64,000 bases of DNA from Haloferax elongans ATCC BAA-1513 (GCF_000336755.1 NZ_AOLK01000019.1:186001-250000), one strand, 5' to 3'; positions 43,315 through 53,214 are shown, counted from the stretch's first letter. Numbers and translations: made by a program. The notes: a model not told the origin generated them from the letters alone.

Positions 43315-45573
43315 CTATTTTGTATCGCTTCCGTCACCCGGCTCGTCTTCTGACGACGGGTCTTCCTCCGCGTTGATGAGTGCTTCCGCAGTTCCGACAG
43401 CAGTGCTCGCTTCCTCATGTGACGGCGCGCGTGGACTGAACGCGGCTCGTTCGTACCACTCGGTCAACGAACGAAGCATGTCGGAGTCTGCGATACCGTC
43501 CCGAACACTCTCGTAGAACTCGGTGTGAGTCTCCGAATCTGACCCGGGAGCAGCATCGCGGAGTCGACGGCGGGTCGCGATGTATGCACGCTCTGTTGCA
43601 CCTGCCGGGTCGTCACTGAGTCGTTCGCGCGCGAGGCGAAGGAGTTCCCGCGGTGAGAGCGCCGACCGGCCCGTCGAGGATGCGGCACCGCGACCGCCGC
43701 CGACGCGAGCACGCCCGGCGATGGGCGAGGGTGCCACGCCGACGCCGTCTGCGACAGTTCCGATACGCCGGAGCGCGACGAGGCCGCCGAGGACGATGAC
43801 CACGACAGTACCGAGCGCGACTGCGCCGGTCGGCACAATCACGTCACCGACCAGCAACTGTTCTTGCACCGTAACCGACTGGCCACCCGGGAGTGGAACC
43901 GACGGAAGGGCCGGTGCCGGGATAGCGGGACGAGCAGGTGACACCACTCCGAGTTCGACAGCGACCGATTCACTCTCTGCTGCCAGCAGGTTCGACCCGC
44001 GGCCGGGGTACGCGACAGAGACGGCGACAGACCCGTTTTCACGTTGCTCATCGTCCAGTTCGAGCGTGGTAGCGAACCGACCCTGCTCGTCAGTCCGAAT
44101 CCGTTCGACACTCGTTCCGTCGACCCGCACGTCGAGCGTGACGTTCGAAATTGGTGTTTGGTCGACAGTTCGGAAGGTTCCCGACACTCGGACTCCCTCG
44201 TCGGTGGGGGCGACGTTCGCCAGTCGGACGGACGTGGCAGTCGTCTCGACTACGACGGGGCGGGTGACGTTGACCGGGGCGAGCGCCCGTTCTTCGGCCG
44301 GGATTTCGACGCGAAGCTGTCTGTCACCCGGTGCGACGTCAGCCGGTAAGTCGAGTTCGAAGACGAACCGACCGTCCTCGTCTGTGACGTTCTGGGCACG
44401 GGTTCGCCCGTCGAGGGAGAGCGCAACCGTCGCATTCGGTGCGGGAGTCTCATTGACGAACATCCGTCCTTCGACGCGGACGGTCTCACCGTAGGCCGTC
44501 TGTGTCGGCGCGGCGTCGACAGTGAACGCGGGTGTCGACTGCTCGATTCGCAGCGAGAGCACCGTCGTCGACCCGAGGAACGAGGAGTTCGGGTCGGGGA
44601 CGTACGAGACCGAGACGTTCTGCGGGCCGGTTCCGACCATCGTCGGTCGGTAGTCGAGACTGAACGACCCGTCGGCGTCGGTCACGACGCGCGTGGACTG
44701 GGCCCCGACAGTGATGTTGAGTGAGGCGTCTCCAAGCGGTTCACCGTCCGTCTCGGTGACGCGACCGGCAATCGGGAACGGGTCGGCGAACGACCCCGCG
44801 ACAGCCCCGCTTTCTGCCTCGATTTGCGTCCGTCTGAACTCCGCATCTCGGACTTGCTCTTGGCCCTGTTCGACCGACGTACTGACAGTGTCGAGACGCT
44901 CTCGTCCGACGCCGAGTTCGACGCCACCTGACGACTCCACCTCGGTGTAGTTCGCTTCGAGGCGAGTGCGCGACTCTCCCGCTTCGACTGCGAGTTCGTC
45001 GAGTTCGCGCGCGAGGGTTCGCGCACGATTCTCGTTGCCCGCGGCCTTCGCTTCGAGATAGCGCTGGTACGTTCGGTCGTACTCCTGGACGGTTTGGATG
45101 TATTCGAGTTGCCCCTCACGAGTGTCGACGAGGTTCGTCCCGGTGGTGTCGAGGTCACGGTCGCTGGCGATGAGTTCGTACCGGTCGAGAAGTGTGTCGT
45201 ACTCGGGGCCGAGAATCTCGCGCGCGCGTTGGTAGTCGTCGTCCGAGAGGGCTTCTGCACTCGCTTTTAGGCGCTCACCCAGCGCGGTTACGAGATACGC
45301 TTCGATGGACGACACGTTGCCCTGGCCGACCGTCTCGTCGGGGTCGAGATGTCGCGGTGGCGACGACGCGTTCGTCTCGTTCGTCTCGTTTTGCATTCCC
45401 GTCTCGTCCGTCTCACCATCCATCTGTCCAACCCCCACCGTCTCGCCGTCTATCTGTTCAGCTATCGGTGCTCCATCGACCGCGTCTTCGCCGTCGAAGT
45501 CAGCGAACGCGACTGCTGGCGAGACCGCCGAAGCGAGGAGGAGGAAGGCAACTGCGAGGACCAGTGGTCGCAC
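43315..45573 (-). CDS. DUF4129-like surface protein with Ig-type repeats
   Basis: Protein of 752 residues. A signal peptide (1-26, MRPLVLAVAFLLLASAVSPAVA) is followed by an acidic linker, a helical coiled-coil part (about 95-255), three Ig/CarboxypepD-regulatory-like repeats (about 265-350, 355-440, 445-530), a membrane helix (about 590-615, VALGTVVVIVLGGLVALRR) and a cytoplasmic DUF4129 domain (650-735, SPRELLRLARERLSDDPAGAT). DUF4129 proteins go with MoxR, DUF58 and transglutaminase genes. Upstream gene ends 3 bases before it. Confidence 0.85.
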   Translation of the reverse strand: MRPLVLAVAFLLLASAVSPAVAFADFDGEDAVDGAPIAEQIDGETVGVGQMDGETDETGMQNETNETNASSPPRHLDPDETVGQGNVSSIEAYLVTALGERLKASAEALSDDDYQRAREILGPEYDTLLDRYELIASDRDLDTTGTNLVDTREGQLEYIQTVQEYDRTYQRYLEAKAAGNENRARTLARELDELAVEAGESRTRLEANYTEVESSGGVELGVGRERLDTVSTSVEQGQEQVRDAEFRRTQIEAESGAVAGSFADPFPIAGRVTETDGEPLGDASLNITVGAQSTRVVTDADGSFSLDYRPTMVGTGPQNVSVSYVPDPNSSFLGSTTVLSLRIEQSTPAFTVDAAPTQTAYGETVRVEGRMFVNETPAPNATVALSLDGRTRAQNVTDEDGRFVFELDLPADVAPGDRQLRVEIPAEERALAPVNVTRPVVVETTATSVRLANVAPTDEGVRVSGTFRTVDQTPISNVTLDVRVDGTSVERIRTDEQGRFATTLELDDEQRENGSVAVSVAYPGRGSNLLAAESESVAVELGVVSPARPAIPAPALPSVPLPGGQSVTVQEQLLVGDVIVPTGAVALGTVVVIVLGGLVALRRIGTVADGVGVAPSPIAGRARVGGGRGAASSTGRSALSPRELLRLARERLSDDPAGATERAYIATRRRLRDAAPGSDSETHTEFYESVRDGIADSDMLRSLTEWYERAAFSPRAPSHEEASTAVGTAEALINAEEDPSSEDEPGDGSDTK

Positions 45574-45576
45574 GTG

Positions 45577-46557
45577 TTAGGCCTCCATTGTGGGCTCGCT
45601 GACGGTAACCCAGACGTGGACGTGGTCGTCGGCGTTCCCGAACGTCGGGTCGGCGGGCGGTTCGTTGTAGTACAACAGATACGTCAAACGAAGGTCGCGG
45701 CCAGTGAACGACGGCGTGACATCGTGTTCGAGTCGCCACGTCTCGTCGTCTTCGAGGTTCGCCCGGAAGCGGTCGAGTTCGCGCTGTTCCGTCACCACTC
45801 CCTCGTCGTCTACGTCTTGCAACAGCACGACGACGGTGTAGGCCTGCTGGGACCCTTCGCGGTTTTCGATACCGACGACCATCGGCTTCGACTCGCCGAG
45901 TTCGAACTGCGATGGGTAGTTATCGGCGATGAGCGTCCCGTCTTCGGCCTCCGCGAGGAGGTAGAATTCACTGAACGATTCTCCGACGCGCGGTTCCGCG
46001 GCCGCGTACGCAAGGCTCGCACCGGCACCGACGACTGCGACTGCGACAATCACGTCGACCGGGCGAATGGCCCGGCTCTGGAAGGGGTTCGTGAGAATCT
46101 CCGGGGACTCGTACCGTTCGTCACCGGGCAGCGAGGCACGGCGTGCTGCTGCGACGACCGTCGCAGAGAGCGTCACCACGGACAGCGAGACGAGCACCGA
46201 ACCCAGGGTGAGTGAAAACGGCGAGAAGTGGACGCCGAGCGCGACGAGCGGAGCCACGACGATGCTCGTCCCGATGGCGAACGTCAGTCGCTCGACATCG
46301 TCAGGAGTCTCTCGCGAATCCGCCGGTTGGGCTGTGTCGGGCGCTTCGGGGTACAGCGCAGAGACGAGGGCGTACCCCGGCGCGAGGAGGACAAATGCAA
46401 CGGCCAGGAGGCCGCGAATCGCTACCGCTACGGGTTCATCTGGGAGGACCATTGCGACCCAAGTAGCGACGACGACGACGACGAGGATGGTCAGGTCGGC
46501 GGGGAACTCCCGTAAGAACGCGGGCGGTCGAAACTGTAGGCTCGCGTCCGTGGACAT
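45577..46557 (-). CDS. DUF1616 membrane protein
   Basis: Protein of 326 residues with five membrane helices in the first 190 residues (about 22-40, 46-66, 92-108, 115-135, 165-185; LLAPGYALVSALYPE is the family sign) and an extracytoplasmic beta domain (about 195-320, LVVGIENREGSQQAYTVVVLLQ). It lies 3 bases upstream of the DUF4129-like gene in one operon. Its ATG at 46557 diverges from the DUF58 gene. Confidence 0.88.
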   Translation of the reverse strand: MSTDASLQFRPPAFLREFPADLTILVVVVVATWVAMVLPDEPVAVAIRGLLAVAFVLLAPGYALVSALYPEAPDTAQPADSRETPDDVERLTFAIGTSIVVAPLVALGVHFSPFSLTLGSVLVSLSVVTLSATVVAAARRASLPGDERYESPEILTNPFQSRAIRPVDVIVAVAVVGAGASLAYAAAEPRVGESFSEFYLLAEAEDGTLIADNYPSQFELGESKPMVVGIENREGSQQAYTVVVLLQDVDDEGVVTEQRELDRFRANLEDDETWRLEHDVTPSFTGRDLRLTYLLYYNEPPADPTFGNADDHVHVWVTVSEPTMEA

Positions 46558-46684
46558 TGTTCACAATACGTTCGCTTACAGCAAAAATCAGTCGGTGCGA
46601 CACGTCCGAAACGCGACTAGATTGGTCGGCGGACCATCTATCTCACCAACAACTTAAACTCGTTTGCTAACGTTGTACATTCGA

Positions 46685-48151
46685 GTGAATCTCACGAGAC
46701 GTTTCTGGGGTGTGGTCGCGCTTGCCGTTCTCTCGGGGGCGGGAGCGGTGGCGTTCGAACGACCCGCGCTGCTCGTCGCAGCCGTGGGACCGCTGGCGTG
46801 GCTCGTCAGTCGGCAGTACGCGTTCGTCCGCGCCGCCGGCATCGCCGTGTCGGGTCTCGACGTCGAGTTTACCCCGGAGCGTCGGACGACGCCTGCTGGC
46901 AAACCGCTGTCAGTGACCGTCGCTGCGAAGCTCCCGCGGCCGGTGTCGGCAGTCGTTCGTATCGAACCGGACGTGCCCGTCGGTGCGGCGGCAGATACCG
47001 AATCGACCGTGCTACTCGAATCACCGGAGACCGACGGGTCGCTCTCGTTCGACGTCACGTGGCGCGTCGCCGGACGCTACGAACTGCCGCCCGCGCGTGT
47101 CGTCGTCGAGGATGCGGCCGGGTTGTTCTCAGTCGAGACGACCATGGGCGACAGCGTCGTCGTCGACGTGGACCCCGCGCGGGCGACAGACGTGCTCGTT
47201 CGGGGTGGGCGGTCCGACAGGTTCGTCCCGCTCGGCGTCTCGAAACCGTGGCTCGCCGGACAGGGGACCGAAGTCGCCGACATTCGGGAGTACAAACCCG
47301 GAGACCCCACGAACCACATCGAGTGGAAAGCCACCGCACGGCGGGGGTCGCTCCACATCCGTGAGTTCGAAGCCGAGACGAATCCATCGGTGATGGTTGT
47401 CTTCGACGCGCGCGCGAGGCTGTCTGCCGGTGAGACCGGCGGCACCAAACTCGCGTACCTCCGTGAGGTCGCACTGTCGTTCCTCCAGCGGTCGCGAAAC
47501 GTCTCCGAGCCACTCGGTCTGACCGTCGTCAGCGACGACGGCCGACCGACGATGCTCGAACCCGGGAGCGCCGCCAGCCACTACAAACAAGTCCGCGAGC
47601 AGTTGTTCGAAGCCGGCAGCGAGGGCGGGTCCCAGACGAATCAGTCTCGTCGGTCGCCCGGAAGTGCGCGCGCCGCCGCGTTAGCGCTGGAAACTGAGCA
47701 GTCGGCGTTCGCCCGCCACCTCGAACCGTTCTTCCAGGCACGCGCGCCGTACGCGAGCGCAGTCTCGAACGACCCGCTGTATCGAGCAATCGTCCGCCAC
47801 GGGAGCGTCGCTGGCGGGGACTCGCTGACTGTCATCTGCACCGACGACGCCGGCCGGACGGCGCTCGTCGAAGCGGTGACTGCCGCCCGGCGCTTCGGAA
47901 GTCGCGTCCTCGTGTTCCTGACGCCCACGGCGCGGTTCGACGGACGACTCACGCAGGACCGCCTCGACGAGTTCGAGCGCGTTCGCGCGCAACTCGCCGG
48001 AATGCCGAACGTCTGGGCCTACGAGGTCGCACCCGGACACAGCATCGGGACACCCGAGGGCGACACGGAACCACAGTCGGCAGTTGGCCAGCACTCGGCC
48101 GCCGGGCGCGGCGATGCCAACACAGAGACGAACGTCGCGGAGGTGCAATGA
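46685..48151 (+). CDS. DUF58 family protein
   Basis: Protein of 488 residues with two N-terminal membrane helices (about 8-40) and the DUF58 core: RFVPLGVSKPWLAGQGTEVAD, then YKPGDPTNHIEWKATARRGSL and SVMVVFDARA (von Willebrand A-like). Works with MoxR ATPases in assembly or insertion of envelope complexes. Start GTG at 46685 is preferred to TTG at 46664 because it gives the usual NLTRRFWG start. A 4-base overlap links it to the next gene. Confidence 0.9.
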   Translation: MNLTRRFWGVVALAVLSGAGAVAFERPALLVAAVGPLAWLVSRQYAFVRAAGIAVSGLDVEFTPERRTTPAGKPLSVTVAAKLPRPVSAVVRIEPDVPVGAAADTESTVLLESPETDGSLSFDVTWRVAGRYELPPARVVVEDAAGLFSVETTMGDSVVVDVDPARATDVLVRGGRSDRFVPLGVSKPWLAGQGTEVADIREYKPGDPTNHIEWKATARRGSLHIREFEAETNPSVMVVFDARARLSAGETGGTKLAYLREVALSFLQRSRNVSEPLGLTVVSDDGRPTMLEPGSAASHYKQVREQLFEAGSEGGSQTNQSRRSPGSARAAALALETEQSAFARHLEPFFQARAPYASAVSNDPLYRAIVRHGSVAGGDSLTVICTDDAGRTALVEAVTAARRFGSRVLVFLTPTARFDGRLTQDRLDEFERVRAQLAGMPNVWAYEVAPGHSIGTPEGDTEPQSAVGQHSAAGRGDANTETNVAEVQ

Positions 48152-48567
48152 TGCGTATCTCGACCGTCGAGGCGGCGGCCATCGGAGGGTTCGCTGTCGC
48201 CGCGTGGGTCTCGATTGGCCCGCTCGGTGTCGTCATGGCGCTGGCTGTCGGACTGGCATCGTTCCTCTTTTCGGCACCCTACGCGTTCGTCGTCGGTCAA
48301 GTGCTGCTCGTGGCACTCGTCCCGACGACCGCCACGGGATTTCTGGGCGCGGAAGTCGCGCTGCTCGGACTGGTCGTCGGTGACCTCGAAGACGCCGGGG
48401 AAGCTCGGCGGACCGTACCCATCGCCCTCGGGTTTGCGCTCGTGGGACTCAGCGTCGTGTTCGTCGCCGTTCCGTACGGAACCATGGCAGCAGCGGTCGC
48501 GGTCGTGACCGCCGGCGGGCTCGCACTTGGTGTGCTCTCGCAGTACACCGTCGTCGGAGGGACCTAA
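48148..48567 (+). CDS. Small membrane protein of the DUF58 operon
   Basis: Protein of 139 residues with five hydrophobic helices. Start ATGATG overlaps the DUF58 stop. No motif of known function; such a protein appears in haloarchaeal DUF58 clusters in this position. Next gene begins 2 bases after its stop. Confidence 0.78.
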   Translation: MMRISTVEAAAIGGFAVAAWVSIGPLGVVMALAVGLASFLFSAPYAFVVGQVLLVALVPTTATGFLGAEVALLGLVVGDLEDAGEARRTVPIALGFALVGLSVVFVAVPYGTMAAAVAVVTAGGLALGVLSQYTVVGGT

Positions 48568-48569
48568 CT

Positions 48570-49472
48570 ATGCACACATTCGACTCTGAGACATCCGTCA
48601 CCGAATCAGACGTTGCATCGCTCGCCGCACGCATCGACGAACTGGAGGCCGAAAACAAACGTCTCAGGGCGGAGACCAGAGAGCTGAGACAAGTCAGATA
48701 CCGCCGCGTCGCGCTCGGGTTCGCCGTGGTCGGCGTCTTGTCGTTCGTGGCGGGCTGGTACCTTCCCGACTCGCAGACCGTCCTCTTTGGTCTCGGTGGA
48801 GTCGGCCTCTTCGCGTCGCTTTTGATGGTCTCGCTGGTGCCGACCGACATCGTCGCGGCACCGACAGCCAGCCACCTCCGGGCGGCCCACGCCGCCACCG
48901 TCGAAGGAATCGTCTCCGACCTCGGACTGCACCGAACGACAGTGTACGTCCCGACACCGAGCGAGCGGCCGGAGATTGCCGACGTTCGGCTCTACATCCC
49001 ACAACACAGAGAGTACGAGGTTCCGTCGCCGCCAGCGCTTCACGACGTGTTCGTCGTCACCGAAGACGAGCGAAACCGCGGCGTCTCGCTGCCGCCGAGT
49101 GGTGGGGCGCTTCTCGTCGCCCTCGACCGAGACGAAGACGTTCCCCTGCTCGACGCCGACGAGGTAGTCGAACGGCTCTCGGATGCGATTGTCGAAGGGT
49201 TCGAACTTGCAAACGACGTCGAAATCGACGCAGACATCGACGCCGGGAGAGTTTCCGTCTCGGCCTCAGGAAGCGCGCTCGAAGACGCGGAGTTGCTCGA
49301 CCATCCCGTTGGGTCGCTCGTTGCGAGCGCGCTCGCACGGGCACTCGGCACCGAGGTGACACTCACCGTGGAGACGGACGACGAAGAACCAGTGTTCGTC
49401 TGCCGATGGGACCCGAAAGCGACGCAAGACGAGAGTCGGCCCGGGACAGAGACCAGCGGGTTGGCCGCGTAG
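48570..49472 (+). CDS. Coiled-coil membrane protein of the DUF58 operon
   Basis: Protein of 300 residues: a coiled coil (about 10-45, SLAARIDELEAENKRLRAETREL), two membrane helices (about 48-68 and 72-92), and a soluble domain of about 200 residues with HLRAAHAATVEGIVSDLG and ALDRDEDVPLLDADEVVERLSDAIVEGF. No known catalytic residues. Last gene of the three-gene operon and convergent with the F420-type reductase by one base. Confidence 0.78.
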   Translation: MHTFDSETSVTESDVASLAARIDELEAENKRLRAETRELRQVRYRRVALGFAVVGVLSFVAGWYLPDSQTVLFGLGGVGLFASLLMVSLVPTDIVAAPTASHLRAAHAATVEGIVSDLGLHRTTVYVPTPSERPEIADVRLYIPQHREYEVPSPPALHDVFVVTEDERNRGVSLPPSGGALLVALDRDEDVPLLDADEVVERLSDAIVEGFELANDVEIDADIDAGRVSVSASGSALEDAELLDHPVGSLVASALARALGTEVTLTVETDDEEPVFVCRWDPKATQDESRPGTETSGLAA

Positions 49473-49473
49473 A

Positions 49474-50109
49474 CTACCGCGAAACCGACAACTGCCGTAC
49501 TTTCTCTCGCGCTTCTGCCGTCGAAATCTCCCGATGATAGAACACAGAACCTGGCTCTTGGAGTGCGCCGCCATCCTCGAGACTCCCCGTATCGACCGGC
49601 CCGAAGCCAATGTCTCTGACGAGGTCGGCGACGACTGCTTTTGCTTCGGGGTCGTCGCCCGCGAGGAAGATAGCGAACCGTTCTGACTCGGAGATTTCGG
49701 GGTGTCCTTTGTCCCGAAGCGTCTCCCAGTACATCGTGTTGAACGCTTTGACGACACGTGCACCAGGAAGTTGCTTGGCGATGAGTTCCGACGACGTGGC
49801 GTCACCGAGGTCCATCACGTGATAGTCTTCAGTGTACGGATTCATCGCATCGACGACGATACGGTTGTCGAACAGCTCAGCGTCCGGGAGCGTCTCGCGC
49901 TCTCGAAACGGAATGGCGAGGAGAACGAGTTCGCCGAACTCGACCGCACGTGCTGGTTCGACGGGCGTGATTCGCGGCAGGTTCTCGGCGAGGTCGGCCA
50001 ACGAGTCTGGACCGCTTCGGTTCGCAATCGCCACCTCGTGGCCCACCTCGACGAACAGTTGCGCTGCTGTTGCACCTACCTTTCCGGCACCGAGTATGCC
50101 AATTTTCAT
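49474..50109 (-). CDS. NADPH/F420-type oxidoreductase (NpdG-like)
   Basis: Rossmann-fold protein of 211 residues: MKIGILGAGKVGATAAQLFVEVGHEVAIANRS is the dinucleotide site and KAFNTMYWETL a later family sign. It belongs to the F420-dependent NADP reductase-like group, which also holds simple NADPH-binding proteins; whether F420 is bound cannot be told. Stands apart in function from its neighbours, being placed between the two halves of the DUF58/MoxR cluster, with its own AT-rich promoter at 50110-50145. Confidence 0.88.
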   Translation of the reverse strand: MKIGILGAGKVGATAAQLFVEVGHEVAIANRSGPDSLADLAENLPRITPVEPARAVEFGELVLLAIPFRERETLPDAELFDNRIVVDAMNPYTEDYHVMDLGDATSSELIAKQLPGARVVKAFNTMYWETLRDKGHPEISESERFAIFLAGDDPEAKAVVADLVRDIGFGPVDTGSLEDGGALQEPGSVFYHREISTAEAREKVRQLSVSR

Positions 50110-50175
50110 GAATAAAGATTCATGTTAAGTGCATTGAATCTTGGGTGAAAACGAGTGTCCGGGACGCAAGCGGCC

Positions 50176-51171
50176 TTACTCGTCGGTGCCGCCGTCTGCG
50201 ACGCTGGAAGCTTCGTCTGCCGTATCGGCCACACCGGGGGGAGAGACCGATTCGACAACCTCGTCGACGACGCCGCGTTCGTCAACGTCACCGAAGACCG
50301 CATCTGGCCGGAGAACGATGCGGTGGGCGACAGTCGGCTTGGCAAGCACCTTCACGTCGTCCGGGGTGACGTAATCGCGTCCGTGGAGGGCAGCACGGGC
50401 CTTGGACGCAGTGAGGAGCCCAATCGAGGCGCGCGGCGACGCACCGTAGGCTACCGCTGGGTGTTCGCGCGTTTCGGTCACGAGGTCGACGATGTACTGT
50501 TTCACGTCGTCGTCGACGAACACCTCGTCGACCGCGTCGCGGGCCGATTCGAGTTCGTTCATCGTGATGACCTGCTGGATATTGAGCGGGCTGAGGTCCG
50601 GGTTGGTGTCGAACCGGTCGAGAATGACGTGCTCTTCGTCGTCCGAGGGGAGGTCGACAATGTACTTGAGTTGGAAGCGGTCGCGTTGCGCCTTCGGGAG
50701 TTCGAAGGTCCCCTCCATCTCGATGGGGTTCTGCGTGGCGACCACGAGGAACGGGTCCGGGAGCGACAGCGTGTCCCCCTCGATAGTGACCGTTCCCTCC
50801 TGCATCGCTTCGAGCAGCGCCGACTGCGTCTTCGGTGTCGCCCGGTTGATTTCGTCGGCGACGACGACGTTCGTAAACACTGGCCCCTTCTGAATCTCGA
50901 ACGTGCCCGTCTGCTCGCGGTACACTTTCGTCCCTGTGAGGTCGGCGGGGAGCACGTCTGGCGTGAGTTGGATACGGCGGGTGTCGAGGCCAGTCGACCG
51001 AGCGAACGACGCAGCAATAGTCGTCTTCGCGACGCCCGGAACGCCCTCGATGAGGACGTGACCTCCGGTCAGGAGTGCGATGGTCAGTCCCTCGACCACA
51101 GCTGCGTTTCCGACGAGAACTGTTTCCATTTCTTCGGCCAGCGCTTGGTAAATTTCGGAAACGTCAGTCAT
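50176..51171 (-). CDS. MoxR-type AAA+ ATPase
   Basis: AAA+ ATPase of 331 residues. Walker A HVLIEGVPGVAKTT, Walker B VVVADEINRATPKTQSALLEAMQE, sensor 1 VATQNPIEMEGT and sensor 2 YGASPRASIGLLTASKA. MoxR proteins act as chaperone-like ATPases with DUF58 partners, here on the other side of the divergent cluster. ATG at 51171 preferred over 51198. Lies downstream of a DUF4350-type gene with a 95-base spacer. Confidence 0.95.
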   Translation of the reverse strand: MTDVSEIYQALAEEMETVLVGNAAVVEGLTIALLTGGHVLIEGVPGVAKTTIAASFARSTGLDTRRIQLTPDVLPADLTGTKVYREQTGTFEIQKGPVFTNVVVADEINRATPKTQSALLEAMQEGTVTIEGDTLSLPDPFLVVATQNPIEMEGTFELPKAQRDRFQLKYIVDLPSDDEEHVILDRFDTNPDLSPLNIQQVITMNELESARDAVDEVFVDDDVKQYIVDLVTETREHPAVAYGASPRASIGLLTASKARAALHGRDYVTPDDVKVLAKPTVAHRIVLRPDAVFGDVDERGVVDEVVESVSPPGVADTADEASSVADGGTDE

Positions 51172-51266
51172 GACAGTAGTAACAACGGCAAAGGGCAAAA
51201 CTGTTTGTCCAATAACGGGAGAATCGAGTGGTCACAGGAGGAGCCAAACCGGGGAGAGACAATGAC

Positions 51267-52253
51267 TCACGAACTGTCGGAGTCGGGGTGACGTCGCTCC
51301 CGGCGCGGTGCGGCGAGGAACCCAACCGCGAGCGCGACTCCGACTCCAACGATGACCTGAACCCGCTGGTCAGTTCGAACGACCTGCTCGACGACCGCGA
51401 GAGCCGGTGTTCCCGTGCTTCCGGTCTGGTCGATAATGACTCGGTCGTGCTGTTCGATGAGGGCCGACGCGAACGCGCGGTTCCCCGGTCGGTCGAGCAT
51501 CGCGTTGATGAACATACTGGGGTCCGAAACGGCGACGACACGACCGTTACCCACGGGTTCGACAGTCACGACCGGGTGCGCTGCCATCGGCTCTCGCGGG
51601 TCCGGTTCGCCGTCACCGTTTGTGTCGAGATAGGAGAACGTCGACGCGCGGACGAGTGGCGTGAGACTTCCAGGGAGTTCGACCGTGCCATTGGCGGCGG
51701 CGACGGGCGTTCCGTTCTCGTCCAGTGCCGTCGCGCTGTCCGCGTAGATAGCCGTGCCGTAGTTGAGCGTCAGCGCCTCGACGCCGGTCGTGAAGTTGTG
51801 CTGTGTGACGTTCCGTGCGATTGGAAGCGCAGGGTCGCGGTAGTACAGGCGTTCATCTCTGAGAACACGCCCATCGAAGCGCGCGTCCGCGCCGACTCCT
51901 TCGAGGACGGCGTTGCCGCCAGTTCCGTAGTCGTCGGCCACGACGAGCGTGCCGCCAGCGCGGACGAATAACTGAAGGGCAGCGAGTTGTTCGGGTGACG
52001 GGTCGGATGGAGCACCGACGAACGCGACAGCACCGACTGGTTCGACCCGGTCGTACTGTGCGGGTTCTGTGATAGTGAGTGCCCGGATGTCGGAGTCGGA
52101 TGCCACCGCCCGAAGCGACGAGGAACCGTCCCACTCGGTGTTGTAGGCGTCGAACGCTATCGAGGACGTTCCGGCCGCGACGCCGAGTGACGCCGCGACG
52201 ACGACGACGTAGAGGACGAACGCGAGTTTCGGAATCCGGCGGCGAGACGTCAT
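51267..52253 (-). CDS. DUF4350-like membrane protein
   Basis: Protein of 328 residues: one N-terminal membrane helix (about 9-30, LAFVLYVVVVAASLGVAAG), a large extracytoplasmic domain with DUF4350 signs (QLFVRAGGTLVVADDYGTGG and VVAVSDPSMFINAML), and a C-terminal helix (VQVIVGVGVALAVGFLAAP). The ATG at 52253 is taken; the longer open frame to 52484 is GC-rich, basic noise. Overlaps the upstream gene by 4 bases. Confidence 0.88.
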   Translation of the reverse strand: MTSRRRIPKLAFVLYVVVVAASLGVAAGTSSIAFDAYNTEWDGSSSLRAVASDSDIRALTITEPAQYDRVEPVGAVAFVGAPSDPSPEQLAALQLFVRAGGTLVVADDYGTGGNAVLEGVGADARFDGRVLRDERLYYRDPALPIARNVTQHNFTTGVEALTLNYGTAIYADSATALDENGTPVAAANGTVELPGSLTPLVRASTFSYLDTNGDGEPDPREPMAAHPVVTVEPVGNGRVVAVSDPSMFINAMLDRPGNRAFASALIEQHDRVIIDQTGSTGTPALAVVEQVVRTDQRVQVIVGVGVALAVGFLAAPRRERRHPDSDSS

Positions 52254-52525
52254 AGCACGCCACCTTCCTGCAGTATCGTGGACACCCGAGTGACGACGAC
52301 GTAGCCGAACACGAGGAAGCCCGCGAGGATTATCCAGCGCAGGTGGTCTCGCCAGCGCTGGACGTGGTTCACCGGCTCGGTAAGCTCCGTGATGAACAGG
52401 AAGCCGACGAAGACGAAGACGAACAGTAAGTCGAGCGCGACGAGTTCGAGGACTGAGAGAACCGCGACGCTGGCCAGTGTCCACGTCAACAGTGCGTAGA
52501 CGAATCGGAGACGTCCCGGTATCAT
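52250..52525 (-). CDS. Small membrane protein upstream of the DUF4350 gene
   Basis: Protein of 91 residues from ATG 52525 (MIPGRLRFVYALLTWTLASV) with two or three hydrophobic helices. An ATG at 52588 in frame would add 21 polar residues; the shorter form is chosen because its N terminus runs straight into the first helix. Overlaps the DUF4350 gene by 4 bases (ATGA). No family recognised. Confidence 0.72.
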   Translation of the reverse strand: MIPGRLRFVYALLTWTLASVAVLSVLELVALDLLFVFVFVGFLFITELTEPVNHVQRWRDHLRWIILAGFLVFGYVVVTRVSTILQEGGVL

Positions 52526-52653
52526 ATCACATATGTCGTCACGTAGGTACTTGTACCTTCCTCGGAATTTCACACCATCAGACGCCATACCCGTCGATTT
52601 TCCTGAACGAATCGACCACAAGGGGGATACCCTTCGGGCGACAGATACCAGTC

Positions 52654-53214
52654 ATGTGGCCGTGGGGACACCTCGCATTTGGCTACCTTCTCTACTCACC
52701 AGCGGTGCGAGTCAAGACTGGCCGCGCGCCTGAGGGGGTGGCCGCTATCGCGCTCGCGCTCGGGACGCAGTTCCCGGACCTCGTCGACAAGCCGCTGGCG
52801 TGGTATCTCGACGTGCTCCCCCACGGTCGGTCGCTCATGCACTCCGTGTTCGCGCTCGTCGTGGTGTCGCTGGTCGTGATTCGCCTCGGTCGGCGATACG
52901 AATCCCCGGCGGGTGCGGCGTTCGCCGTCGGACACGCGTCGCACCTCGTAGGAGACGCACTGAGACCACTCCTCGCCGGCGACTGGGCGAACCTCACGTT
53001 CCTCGCGTGGCCGCTGCTTCCCGTCCCACTGGCGACAATCGAAGATACGTCGCTGGTGGCACTCCTCACGAGAGTCACACTGTCGAGTGCTGCGTTCGGT
53101 GAGATACTGTTGGGACTCAGCGTCGTGTTGCTGTGGATCCTCGACGGCCGACCGGGCCTGCAAACGATTGGCCGCCTCGTTCGGGAGGCGTCACGAGAGA
53201 ATCGTCGTCACTGA
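52654..53214 (+). CDS. YdjM-like membrane-bound metal hydrolase
   Basis: Protein of 186 residues with four or five hydrophobic helices and the histidine-rich signs of the YdjM/LexA-regulated membrane hydrolase family: MWPWGHLAFGYLLYS, GTQFPDLVDKP, RSLMHSVF and GHASHLVGDAL. Metal dependent, substrate unknown. ATG at 52654 opens the family. Diverges from the preceding cluster. Its stop codon lies within the first unit of a 28-base direct repeat. Confidence 0.87.
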   Translation: MWPWGHLAFGYLLYSPAVRVKTGRAPEGVAAIALALGTQFPDLVDKPLAWYLDVLPHGRSLMHSVFALVVVSLVVIRLGRRYESPAGAAFAVGHASHLVGDALRPLLAGDWANLTFLAWPLLPVPLATIEDTSLVALLTRVTLSSAAFGEILLGLSVVLLWILDGRPGLQTIGRLVREASRENRRH

